DNA of 64,000 bases, taken from positions 744,001-808,000 of the forward strand of contig NZ_CP049244.1 of NCBI RefSeq assembly GCF_011046245.1. Direction: 5' to 3'. The notes under the pieces were generated by a model. That model saw only the letters and a list, made by a program, of their open reading frames with translations. It searched no databases and had not been told where the DNA came from. This document shows, in pieces, positions 56,174 to 64,000 of this stretch (the first letter of the stretch is position 1; each line of letters begins with the position of its first letter). The DNA is from Allorhizobium pseudoryzae (GTDB lineage: Bacteria > Pseudomonadota > Alphaproteobacteria > Rhizobiales > Rhizobiaceae). The position numbers were made by a program, and so were the translations under genes.

Positions 56174-57457
56174 TTAGTTGGCGAGGCGCGGAAGATAGAG
56201 GGCGATCGAGGGGAAGATCGACAACAGCACGATCAAGAGAGCCATGGCGCCGACGAAAGGCAGCGACCCGATGATCACCGGCGTCATCGAGCCGCTCTTC
56301 CTGAGGCTGTGGACGACGAAGAGGTTCAGGCCGACAGGCGGCGTAATGAGAGCGGCCTCGACCAACACGATGATCAGGATACCCGTCCAGATCGGATCGA
56401 AGCCAAGCGCCATCATGATCGGAGCGACGATCGGGATCGTGGTGATCATCATCGACAGCGATTCCATGAAGCAGCCGAGAATGAGGTAGAAGATGACCAC
56501 GACCAGGATCATGGCGACGGGTGATAGGCCAAGTCCCGAGATCGAACTGGTGATCACATCGGTGATGCCGGTGGCCGACATGACGAAATTGAGAAAACCG
56601 GACGCGATGATGATCAGAAGGATCATCGCCGACGATTTCATCGTGCCTTCGATCGATTCCGCCAGCATGGTGAAGGTCAGGCGACCGAAGCAGGCGGCGA
56701 GCACCATGGCGCCACTCACACCCAGTGCCGCGGCTTCCGTCGGTGTTGCGAGACCGGCGTAGATCGATCCGACGACCAGGAGGAAGATGCTGAGCGGCGG
56801 CGCGAGGTGGATCAGGCTGGCGAAGCGCTTGCGCCAGGTGCCGTTGACCCTTTCGCCGCGCCAGGCGGGCACCAGCATGCAGCCGCCGATGATCGTCGCC
56901 ATGAACAGCGCCGTCAGCAGCAGGCCGGGGATGATGCCGGCGAGATAGAGTTTCGGCACCGAGGTGTTGGTCAGCACGCCGTAGAGGACCATGTTGATCG
57001 ACGGCGGGATGAGGATGCCCAGCGTGCCGCCGGCGGCAAGGCTGCCGAGGAAGAGCGGCTCGTTGTAGCCGTGTTTCTTGATCTGCGGGATGGCGACCGT
57101 GCCGACGGTCGCGGCGGTTGCGACGCTGGAGCCGGAAGTCGCGGCAAACAGCGCGGACGCGCCGATATTGGCATGCATCAGCCCGCCCGGAAGCCACGAA
57201 AGCCAGAGGCTCATGGCGCTGTACATGCGCTCGGCAAAGCCGGCGCGCAGCAGGATTTCTCCCAGCAGAATGAACAGGGGAATGGCAACGAGCAGGAACT
57301 CGTTGTTGGTGCTCCAGGCCAACTCGCCGATGGCGCGGGTGAGCGGCAGCATGGAATAAGCCGGGTCGAGCACGAGGCCGAGAACACCGAGAGCCGCTGC
57401 GACAGGGATGGACAGGCCGATCAGAACCAGAAGGAGGATGAGTGTGGTGGCGATCAT
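56174..57457 (-). CDS. TRAP transporter large permease (DctM-like)
   Basis: A 427-aa permease with about 12 membrane segments. Family blocks: AIPLFILLGEILLRAGFAERMY, ANIGASALFAATSGSSVATAATVGTVAIPQIKKHGYN, LAAGGTLGILIPPSINMVLYG and EAALITPPVGLNLFVV. It moves the substrate together with Na+ or H+. Its start overlaps the small permease stop by 4 nt. Confidence 0.93.
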   Translation of the reverse strand: MIATTLILLLVLIGLSIPVAAALGVLGLVLDPAYSMLPLTRAIGELAWSTNNEFLLVAIPLFILLGEILLRAGFAERMYSAMSLWLSWLPGGLMHANIGASALFAATSGSSVATAATVGTVAIPQIKKHGYNEPLFLGSLAAGGTLGILIPPSINMVLYGVLTNTSVPKLYLAGIIPGLLLTALFMATIIGGCMLVPAWRGERVNGTWRKRFASLIHLAPPLSIFLLVVGSIYAGLATPTEAAALGVSGAMVLAACFGRLTFTMLAESIEGTMKSSAMILLIIIASGFLNFVMSATGITDVITSSISGLGLSPVAMILVVVIFYLILGCFMESLSMMITTIPIVAPIMMALGFDPIWTGILIIVLVEAALITPPVGLNLFVVHSLRKSGSMTPVIIGSLPFVGAMALLIVLLSIFPSIALYLPRLAN

Positions 57458-58068
57458 GTCCGTTCTCCTTCGATCAGACGCTCGCCGGCCGCAGCTTCCT
57501 CTTCGGCCTCCTCCTTCGTGGAGCGAACGCCGGTGATGGCCTTGACGGTCTCGATGTCACCGGTGACCAGTGCGACGGAGGCGCGGATCAGCATCATTGC
57601 GAGGATTAGACACATGAAGACCAGACCGGCGAACCACAGGCCCTGGGGAATGGCGAGCGGTGTGCCGAGCGGCGTATTGGCCTGTGAATTGTTGCTGATC
57701 GATTCCGCCACGACGCCGTAACCGTAATAGGTGACGAAGCCGATGAAGACGCCGAGACAGACCAGAGACAGCCAGTCCAGCACTGCGGAAATGCGAACCG
57801 GCAGATATTGATAGATGACATCGACGCGGACATTCGCACGCTGCAACGTCGCATAGGCGAGCGACCATGTGGTGCTGATCGCGAAGGCATAACCAGACAG
57901 CTCATCGGATCCTCCCACGGTCCATCCGATGAACTTGCGCAGCAGGACATCGACGGTGATCAGGAGAACGCTGGCGATCGTCAACGTGCCGCTGGCGAGG
58001 ACCGCGATACGGGTCATCTTTTCGGCATAGCCAAACAAGGATGTTAAGAGCGGGTTGGGGCCTGTCAT
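57454..58068 (-). CDS. TRAP transporter small permease (DctQ-like)
   Basis: A 204-aa protein with four membrane segments: ASVLLITVDVLLRKFIGW, the family phrase GGSDELSGYAFAISTTWSLAYATLQRANVRVDVIYQYLP, and LVFMCLILAMMLIRASVALV. A charged C-terminal tail (STKEEAEEEAAAGERLIEGE) is longer than usual. It pairs with the large permease; the binding-protein gene lies 65 nt upstream. Confidence 0.9.
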   Translation of the reverse strand: MTGPNPLLTSLFGYAEKMTRIAVLASGTLTIASVLLITVDVLLRKFIGWTVGGSDELSGYAFAISTTWSLAYATLQRANVRVDVIYQYLPVRISAVLDWLSLVCLGVFIGFVTYYGYGVVAESISNNSQANTPLGTPLAIPQGLWFAGLVFMCLILAMMLIRASVALVTGDIETVKAITGVRSTKEEAEEEAAAGERLIEGERT

Positions 58069-58133
58069 GAGCGTTCGTCCGGCTGGTTGGAAGGCGGAGC
58101 ACGGCTGCCGGGGAGGCAGCCGTGCCGATAGGC

Positions 58134-59171
58134 TTACTTGGTGACGGTAAGGCCGAGTTCCTTGCCGATCGTATCATTGAAGCCCTTGACGCAATCCGCC
58201 GAGCAGCGGGCAGCCCAGGTTGGCAGGATCTTGGTCTTGAGCGTTTCGTTGAGCAGTGCCTTGTCCGCATCCGTCGGGACGACCAGCGTCATCTTGCCTT
58301 TGACAGGCTGAGTGCAGGCGGCAGCGCCCGTGTTGCAGTCATAGCCTTCCTGGGTCTGGGCAGCCGCGGCCTTCCAGATGTCGTCCACCAGTGTATCGAT
58401 ATTCTCTTGCAGGAACGCCTGCACCTTCGGATCAAGCTTGTCCCAGACGCCCTGGTTGACGGCATGGATCTGCTGGTTCCAGTTGATCGGCAGGGCCAGA
58501 AGGTGGGTCGAGACCTCGTACCACTTGGCCGAGTAACCCGAGAGCGAACCGGTGATGGCGCAGTCAACGACACCGTTCTGCAGAGCCGGAACCACCTCGC
58601 CAAAGGCCATGGTCACGCTGGCGCCTCCGAAGGCTTCAACGAATTCGGCCTGCGTACGGCTGGATGTGCGGACCTTCTTGCCTTTCAGGTCGCTGAGGCT
58701 CTTGATGTCGGCATTGCAGAAGATGACCTGCGCCGGATAGGTTGAAATGCCGAGAAGTTTGACCTTGGAGCCTTCGCCGTAGAACTTTTCGTAGACGGGC
58801 TGGAAAGCCTCCGTAACCTTGCGGGCGGTGCCGACGTCCGGCGCGAGGCCCGGCAGGTCGATGGCTTCGTTGATCGGGTTGTCGCTGGCGAAATAGGACA
58901 GCGTGGCCGTGCCGAAGGGAACGACACCCTGTGACATGAGCCGCATCAGTTCCGGGCCCTTGAGGCCCATTTCGTTAAAGCCCTTGATGGTTGCCGTGAC
59001 CTGTCCACCGGATTTTTCCGGAATGGTCTTGGCCCAGAACGGCTGCTCGAACTGCTGGTAGGCCGTCAGGTTGCTGAGGCCGCCGACGATCTGCAGCTGG
59101 GTTTTGGGAAGGTCCTGGGCAGCGGCTGCGCCGGCGACGAGGAATGCGGTGGCTAAGGACAGTAGTTTCAT
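58134..59171 (-). CDS. TRAP transporter substrate-binding protein (DctP-like)
   Basis: A 345-aa periplasmic protein with an 18-residue signal peptide (MKLLSLATAFLVAGAAAA before QDLPK). DctP features: LKGKKVRTSSRTQAEFVEAFGGASVTMAFGEVVPALQNGVVDCAITG, with the conserved Arg that binds the substrate carboxylate. This indicates an organic acid or N-acyl/amido acid as cargo. Two Cys pairs lie near the C-terminus. AAGGGAACG precedes the ATG at 59171; the longer frame has no signal peptide. It is the first gene of the transporter operon. Confidence 0.9.
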   Translation of the reverse strand: MKLLSLATAFLVAGAAAAQDLPKTQLQIVGGLSNLTAYQQFEQPFWAKTIPEKSGGQVTATIKGFNEMGLKGPELMRLMSQGVVPFGTATLSYFASDNPINEAIDLPGLAPDVGTARKVTEAFQPVYEKFYGEGSKVKLLGISTYPAQVIFCNADIKSLSDLKGKKVRTSSRTQAEFVEAFGGASVTMAFGEVVPALQNGVVDCAITGSLSGYSAKWYEVSTHLLALPINWNQQIHAVNQGVWDKLDPKVQAFLQENIDTLVDDIWKAAAAQTQEGYDCNTGAAACTQPVKGKMTLVVPTDADKALLNETLKTKILPTWAARCSADCVKGFNDTIGKELGLTVTK

Positions 59172-59392
59172 GTCGTTCCCTTTTCTTCGGTTCGATCCGT
59201 CAGGACACGAGAAAAGGCGGACGAAAGCCCGAGACGAGCAACTGCGACGAGACGACGTCCCGACAGCCTCTGACCTGATGATATCAGCCTGTTCCCATGC
59301 GTGCGATTTATATCGCTTGTGTTTCCAGGAATTAAATGCCGGGAGGCCTGGCTTGTCCAATCGTATGTTTGGAAGCAAGACATAAGAGAAGT
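59172..59392. promoter_or_regulatory. Control region between the LysR gene and the TRAP operon
   Basis: 221 bp without a gene. An AT-rich stretch contains GCGAT-TTAT-ATCGC (59303-59316), a short inverted repeat with LysR-box-like shape, about 135 bp before the DctP gene. It should hold the TRAP operon promoter. Confidence 0.45.
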
Positions 59393-60322
59393 TTATATCT
59401 CTTCGAGACTCGGCCCCGTGACGAGCACATTGCCCGCACTGTTGCGCGCGATCTGTTGTGCCATGTGGGTGATCACGCGGGCGGCATGGCTATCGGGACC
59501 ATCGATCCAGCTGGAGGTGAAATGCAGGTCGTTGAGCGGCTCCGCATCCACGCTCAGAATTTCCAATTCACCCCGCTCGATTTCGGCGCCGAGAAAAACG
59601 GGGGTAATGACGGCAGTGCCGATACCGTCCAGGGCCATTTTGGCAATCATCGACAAGGAGGCGCTGCCATACATGCGCGGCGCTGGAAAGCGGTAACGCT
59701 GCAGGATGTCGCGCACCTGCCGGTAAGGTGCACTGTTGGAGCCATAGGTAATGACGGGAAGAGCGGAGATGGTTTCCAGCGAGACATTTTTGCCCGGCGC
59801 ATATTGGCCCGGCTTCGCGATCCAGGCCAAGGGATATGTGCAGAGCGGCCGGTTGACGACACGCGGTTCCAGGACCGGACCCATCAGGAATGCGAGATCG
59901 ATCCTGCGGCTCATCAGGTAGGATTGCAGCATTTCACTGGTATCGACCTCGATTTCGAGCGTCAGGTCCGGATAGGCCGCATGGATCTCGGCAATGAGCT
60001 TGGGCAGCCACGTCTGGACGATCGTCTCGGCAACGCCCAGATTGAGGCGCCCGCTCATGGCAGTGCTGTCGCGCGCCGCTTCGATCAGTCCGTTGCGGGC
60101 CTGTATCAACTGCTCCGCGTGCGCCAGCAGTTCCTGCCCCTTTGCGGTCAACCGCACGCCACGGGGGGCGCGGTCGAACAGCTTAACGCCGAGCGAGAGT
60201 TCGAGCGCGGCAATGCGCTGCGAGACGGCGGGCTGGGTCGTTCCGAGCTTCTCCGCTGCAGCCCGTAGGCTTCCCAGCGCGGCGGCCCAGAAGAAGGTTT
60301 CAATATTGCGCAGATCGATCAT
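59393..60322 (-). CDS. LysR family transcriptional regulator
   Basis: A 309-aa regulator. The helix-turn-helix is FFWAAALGSLRAAAEKLGTTQPAVSQRIAALELSLGVKLFDRAPRGVRLT (residues about 9-58); the remainder is a LysR effector domain. The ATG at 60322 gives MIDLRNIETFF, the usual LysR start. It lies between the two halves of the cluster, on the same strand, and probably activates the TRAP/amidase operon that follows it. Confidence 0.88.
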   Translation of the reverse strand: MIDLRNIETFFWAAALGSLRAAAEKLGTTQPAVSQRIAALELSLGVKLFDRAPRGVRLTAKGQELLAHAEQLIQARNGLIEAARDSTAMSGRLNLGVAETIVQTWLPKLIAEIHAAYPDLTLEIEVDTSEMLQSYLMSRRIDLAFLMGPVLEPRVVNRPLCTYPLAWIAKPGQYAPGKNVSLETISALPVITYGSNSAPYRQVRDILQRYRFPAPRMYGSASLSMIAKMALDGIGTAVITPVFLGAEIERGELEILSVDAEPLNDLHFTSSWIDGPDSHAARVITHMAQQIARNSAGNVLVTGPSLEEI

Positions 60323-60485
60323 GGGTGCAGCCAACCGGAAAAGACGCTTTCCGTCTATCTGACGCTGTGACGAATGTGAAATGAAGATCGTCGCATTCGG
60401 CGTGTGCCGATCGATCCCGCATCCAGGCAAGCCCTGTCCGCCAGACTGCGTGTTCGCCGATCATGGTTGTCGTGACCCGCACCGG

Positions 60486-61739
60486 TCACGTGACCGTGCT
60501 GGTCGGCCTCATCAACCGTGGCCGGCCGTTGTCGAAACTCTTGCGGCCGTTCTTCCAGCCGGCCACCACCCTGGCAACCTCGCGCACCGCCGCATCCGGA
60601 CCATCCGCCTCAAGCAGAACGATCGTCGCCGGGGCGCCGACGGCAAGGCCGTAGGGAGCGCGAACCTGACGCGCGGCCATTGAGCCCACCATGTCGAAGA
60701 CGAGACCGATATCGTCTGTGCGCGAGAGTTGCGCCACATTGGCGTAGAGATTGGCCATGCGGATCAGGGAGGCGTCGCCGTAGGGCGTGAACGGGTTCAG
60801 CACATTGTTGGTGGCAATCGAGGTGACGACGCCGTGTCGTGCCAGAAGATGGGCCGGTGCCACGCCCCGCGGCACAAGGCGATCGAAGCCGCGACCGTTG
60901 AGAAACAGGTCGGTGGCCGGTAGCACCGTCAGCGCAATGCCGGCCTCTGCCAGTCGTCCGGCCACGGCGGCGACCTCTTCTTCCGGAAGAGCCGAAAGAT
61001 TGGTCACGTGACCGATCGCGACCCGGCCCTGCCAGCCGCGGTTTTGTGTGGCCGCGATGACAGCCGGCAGGTTCGTGGCTGCCGGATCCAGGCTGAAATC
61101 CAGGTGGAAATCGACATCCACGCCGTGTTTCACGGCGAGGTCGAAAATAAGCTCGATATGGTCGGTCGGGTTTGGGTCGGTATAGGGGCATCCCCCGACA
61201 AGGTCGGCACCGTTGATCAGCGCCTGATCCAGCATGTCCCAGGTTTCGGGTTCATGGGTCAGGCCCTCCTGTGCAAAGGCGCAGATCTCGATGTCGATCG
61301 CAAAGGCATAGTCTTCCCGAAGGCGCTTGATGGCGGCGAACGACCGGAAGCCGGCGCGCGGGTCGATCTCGACAAAGGTCCGCATTCGCACCGTCCCGTG
61401 CGAGATGGCCTTTTCGACCACACTTGCGGCTCTTTCATACACATCGTCTTCTTGGAAGCTGGCCTTGGCCTCCGCTGTTTCGCGGACCGCCTCGGCGAGC
61501 GTTCCCTCGCAGATCCGGCAGCGGTCGAGAATGCAGGCCTTGTCGAGATGGATATGGGTATCGACGAAGCCCGGAAAGGCGAAGGCGCCGTGGCCGTCCA
61601 CCTCCTCGATCGCTTCGCAGCGGATGGTGGGGCCGATCTCGGCAATCCGGCCTTGAGTGATGGCGATATCGACAGCCGTGCCGTGCTCCTGCGTACGGAC
61701 ATTGCGGATGACGAGATCGTAACGCGTGTCCATGCTCAT
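60486..61739 (-). CDS. CodA-like amidohydrolase (cytosine deaminase/AtzC type) with an altered metal ligand
   Basis: A 417-aa amidohydrolase. It has the first metal motif FVDTHIHLDKA (about residues 58-68), VDFHLDFSLDP, GHVTNLSAL and a C-terminal ATNNVLNPFTPYGDASLIRMANLYA block. In CodA and AtzC the equivalent of NN in TNNV is an Asp metal/catalytic residue (HDDV or SDNV), so the usual strand-8 Asp appears to be Asn here. The fold is clear but the reaction may differ; it likely hydrolyses a cyclic amide, imine or amidine. Its ATG overlaps the stop of the GGT-like gene by 4 nt. Confidence 0.83.
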   Translation of the reverse strand: MSMDTRYDLVIRNVRTQEHGTAVDIAITQGRIAEIGPTIRCEAIEEVDGHGAFAFPGFVDTHIHLDKACILDRCRICEGTLAEAVRETAEAKASFQEDDVYERAASVVEKAISHGTVRMRTFVEIDPRAGFRSFAAIKRLREDYAFAIDIEICAFAQEGLTHEPETWDMLDQALINGADLVGGCPYTDPNPTDHIELIFDLAVKHGVDVDFHLDFSLDPAATNLPAVIAATQNRGWQGRVAIGHVTNLSALPEEEVAAVAGRLAEAGIALTVLPATDLFLNGRGFDRLVPRGVAPAHLLARHGVVTSIATNNVLNPFTPYGDASLIRMANLYANVAQLSRTDDIGLVFDMVGSMAARQVRAPYGLAVGAPATIVLLEADGPDAAVREVARVVAGWKNGRKSFDNGRPRLMRPTSTVT

Positions 61740-63313
61740 AGGCCGATTGCTCCGCCGTCGCTGCGCGGATCGTGCGCCGCGTCGATGATGCCGCCTTCAC
61801 CGATCCGGATGACGCCGGCCTGGCCGCCGAGCGGGCTCAGCGCACCGATGGGGACGGCTTCATGTCCAAGGCGCGTCAGGCCGGCAATCGTTTCGGCGCC
61901 GATATTCTCTTCGATCTTCACGTTGTCGCGGCTGTCGGAAAAGGTGCGGCCCAGCAGGAACCGCGGCCTGGTCAGCGCCGCGATTGGATCAAGCCGGTGG
62001 TCGATCAGCAGGCTCAGCAACAGGGACAGAGTTTGCGGCTGGCCATCGGCCCCTTGCGTGCCATAGACCAGATGCGGACGGCCGTCCTTCAGCGCCATGC
62101 CCGGATTGAGCGTGTAGAACGGCCGCTTGCCCGGTTGGTAACAGTTGGGACTTGCCGGATCGGTGCTGAAGGCAGCGCCGCGATTCTGCCAGAGAATGCC
62201 GGTCTCTGGGCTGACGACGCCGCTTCCCCAGTCGAAATAGATGCTCTGCAGCACGCAGGCTGCGCGGCCTTGCGAATCCACGGCCGCAAGCAGGGCTGTA
62301 TCGCCTGGTTGATACGGCTGTGGCCAGGCAAGCGCGCGAGACGGATCGATCGCCGCCGCCTTGCCTGCCAGCCGGTCGGGATCGAGAAGCCAGGCAGAGG
62401 CGTTGTCCGCGAAAGCAGGATCGGCGATCAGGTGCCGGTCGAGAAAGGCCTGTTTCACCGCCTCGATCAGCGCGTGGTAGTATTCGGCGCTGTCGGGTGG
62501 GATCTTGGCCGGGGAGAGGCCGTTCAGCACACCCATGATGCCGAGTGTCGTCACCCCTTGTGTCGGCGGCGGCGGGGCGAGCAACAACGTGTCGCCGTAG
62601 GGGAGGCGGAGAGGCTCGGCGATCTGTGTCCGCGTGGCGGCGAGATCGGCGATGGTCAGGCTCGAACCGGCCTGCTGCAGATCGCCGATCATCCGGCGGG
62701 CGAGGTCTCCCTCGTAGAACTCGCGTGCGCCGTTTCGCGCAATGGCGCGAAGCGTGGCGGCAAGCGCTGGCTGATGCTGGATCCCATCCCGCCGGAAGAG
62801 ATCTCGAAAACCAGGCCAGGCCTCGCTTTCCGCGGCTCGGAAATCGAACCAGAAGGTCTGCGACGGGCTGACGGGAAAACCCTGCTCGGCAACCGTAATG
62901 GCATCGGCGAGCAAAGGCGCCAGGGGCTCCGATCCGCCCCATGTCTTTGCGGAATAGGTGAGGAGGGTCTCCCAGCTATCGACAAGGCAGGCGGTGGTGA
63001 GGGTCGATCCGGCGCCGCGCACCGCAATGTCGGTCTCCGGCATCGCATTGCCGGCCGCCTGGCCGATGCCGAGAAAGGTCTTTGCATTGCCTGCGTCGTC
63101 CGAGACCATCCAGACGGCATCGCCGCCGAGGCCGCAGAAGTGCGGGTAAACCACGGCGAGGACCGAGCCCGCGGCAATGAGCGCCTCGATGGCATTGCCG
63201 CCGCGCTCCAGCACGCGCGCTCCCGCCTCGCTTGCCATCCAATGCGGCGACGTCACCATCGCTCGGGTGGAGCGGGCATTGGTGTTCGCCGTCTGTCTGC
63301 AAAAGTTCTGCAT
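61736..63313 (-). CDS. Gamma-glutamyltransferase family protein
   Basis: A 525-aa Ntn-hydrolase. The N-terminal block is RVLERGGNAIEALIAAGSVLAVVYPHFCGLGGDAVWMV. The autoprocessing Thr is probably in GDTALLAAVDSQGRAACVLQS (about residue 340), although the usual TTH is TAL. Later blocks are FDWGSGVVSPETGILWQNRGAAFS and LNPGMALKDGRPHLVYGTQGADGQPQ. The family cleaves gamma-glutamyl amides, cephalosporin side chains and similar. No signal peptide is seen, so it is cytoplasmic. The ATG at 63313 shares one base with the GntR stop; GTG at 63316 is an alternative. Confidence 0.88.
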   Translation of the reverse strand: MQNFCRQTANTNARSTRAMVTSPHWMASEAGARVLERGGNAIEALIAAGSVLAVVYPHFCGLGGDAVWMVSDDAGNAKTFLGIGQAAGNAMPETDIAVRGAGSTLTTACLVDSWETLLTYSAKTWGGSEPLAPLLADAITVAEQGFPVSPSQTFWFDFRAAESEAWPGFRDLFRRDGIQHQPALAATLRAIARNGAREFYEGDLARRMIGDLQQAGSSLTIADLAATRTQIAEPLRLPYGDTLLLAPPPPTQGVTTLGIMGVLNGLSPAKIPPDSAEYYHALIEAVKQAFLDRHLIADPAFADNASAWLLDPDRLAGKAAAIDPSRALAWPQPYQPGDTALLAAVDSQGRAACVLQSIYFDWGSGVVSPETGILWQNRGAAFSTDPASPNCYQPGKRPFYTLNPGMALKDGRPHLVYGTQGADGQPQTLSLLLSLLIDHRLDPIAALTRPRFLLGRTFSDSRDNVKIEENIGAETIAGLTRLGHEAVPIGALSPLGGQAGVIRIGEGGIIDAAHDPRSDGGAIGL

Positions 63314-64000
63314 CACTTATCTGCCCCGTCATTGTCAGCGGTAGGAGCGTGCACCCCTGGCGTCACCGTGACGGGCTGCCCAGGCGGCCAGGAGCCAAGT
63401 TCGGCAATGCCGCAACGGTAGGCGGCGCGTTCGATGTGATGCACCAGCGCGCTGCAGGCAGCCTCGATCCTGCCCGCTTCCAGAGCCAGGACCACCTGCA
63501 TGTGCTCGTGCGCCGTATCGGTCATCATTTCCACGATCACCATCGGCACCCACTGACTGCCCTGGATGGCCGCTTCCAGACGGTCATGCATTTCCTGTAG
63601 CAAGCGGTTGCCGCACTGATCGTAGATCATCGAATGGAAGATCGTGTCCTGTTCAGCCGCCTTGACGGAGTTGCGTTCACGTGCCGCATCCGCGAGCGCC
63701 TCGGCCGATTGGCGCAAGGCCGCCACATCGGGGGGTGAGAATCGTCGGGCGGCCATCGAGAGCGCGACCGGTTCCACGGCGCGGCGGTATTCGTAGATCT
63801 CTTTCAGCGAATAATCCGCATGAAAACGCCATCGGTCCTGCGGCGCAAAGGTCGCAGGCTCGGCAACGAAAGCGCCTCGTCCGACCTCGACCTGCAGGAG
63901 GCCCAGCGTCTCCAGCATGGAAACGGCTTCTCGCACGGATGTGCGCGAGGCGCTCAACGTGGCGGCAAGCGTCCGTTCGGAGGGGATCTTATCGCCCGGC
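63313..64000 (-). CDS. GntR family regulator (FCD domain), 5' end beyond the window
   Basis: Partial gene; its start lies past position 64000. The visible part begins inside the winged helix (GDKIPSERTLAATLSASRTSVREAVSMLETLGLLQVEVGRGAFV), followed by an FCD domain (EYRRAVEPVALSMAARRF, FHSMIYDQCGNRLLQEM, AHEHMQVVLALEAGRIEAACSALVHHIERA). A TTG at 63957 opens a shorter frame but is internal to the conserved domain and not the start. It is cotranscribed with the GGT-like and CodA-like genes and probably controls them. Confidence 0.88.
   Translation of the reverse strand, partial: PGDKIPSERTLAATLSASRTSVREAVSMLETLGLLQVEVGRGAFVAEPATFAPQDRWRFHADYSLKEIYEYRRAVEPVALSMAARRFSPPDVAALRQSAEALADAARERNSVKAAEQDTIFHSMIYDQCGNRLLQEMHDRLEAAIQGSQWVPMVIVEMMTDTAHEHMQVVLALEAGRIEAACSALVHHIERAAYRCGIAELGSWPPGQPVTVTPGVHAPTADNDGADK

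Noticed and set aside
61772..63421. 549-aa plus-strand open frame
   Set aside because: Antisense to the GGT-like gene, which carries the conserved blocks.

Overview
The window looks like part of a plasmid, megaplasmid or chromid of a Rhizobiaceae bacterium (Rhizobium/Agrobacterium/Shinella/Ensifer type). The GC content is high by eye. It carries a complete repABC replication and partition unit with its antisense RNA, the alphaproteobacterial pcaDCHGB order with a divergent pcaQ, an AraC-type pobR next to pobA, and many ABC and TRAP uptake operons. I see no rRNA, tRNA, CRISPR array, insertion sequence or prophage.

Layout. 1-3115: UDP-xylose-synthase-like enzyme, methyltransferase and a TIGR02587/TIGR02588-like membrane pair. 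3116-12741: 4-hydroxybenzoate to protocatechuate to beta-ketoadipate enol-lactone pathway (pobR/pobA, pcaQ/pcaDCHGB) with an alcohol dehydrogenase and an MFS transporter between. 12918-15638: GH25 lipoprotein, ornithine-cyclodeaminase-family gene and a divergent Lrp-type regulator. 15635-21000: repABC replicator (minus strand), two 14-bp palindromic sites at the end of repC, a counter-transcribed RNA between repB and repC, and a DUF1612-like gene commonly linked to rhizobial repABC. 21252-27540: phosphonate uptake genes phnCDEE plus phnM and phnN, without the C-P lyase core. 27879-28784: EamA exporter.

28977-37393: two divergent transcription units around one branched-chain-amino-acid-type ABC transporter. 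One ends in an aldo-keto reductase fused to a RidA-like domain; the other holds a GntR regulator, a TIGR04076-like small protein, a second aldo-keto reductase and the binding protein. A perfect 12-bp palindrome lies between them. 37946-46465: a Dpp-type ABC importer in one operon with three phosphoesterases of different superfamilies. 46715-53143: LacI regulator, sugar ABC importer and a GH63-like glycosidase, with a perfect LacI-type operator upstream. 53301-64000: a minus-strand catabolic run with GntR, gamma-glutamyltransferase-like protein, CodA-like amidohydrolase, LysR, TRAP importer, DUF2848, amidase and DUF1445 hydro-lyase.

As a whole this is a nutrient-scavenging replicon segment: each block pairs an importer with one or more hydrolases or oxidoreductases and its own regulator. 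The least explained blocks, and the best candidates for undescribed pathways, are the aldo-keto reductase/RidA/TIGR04076 system, the phosphodiester operon and the amide/gamma-glutamyl TRAP system. Functions come from motif and family recognition by eye; substrates of the transport systems are inference.
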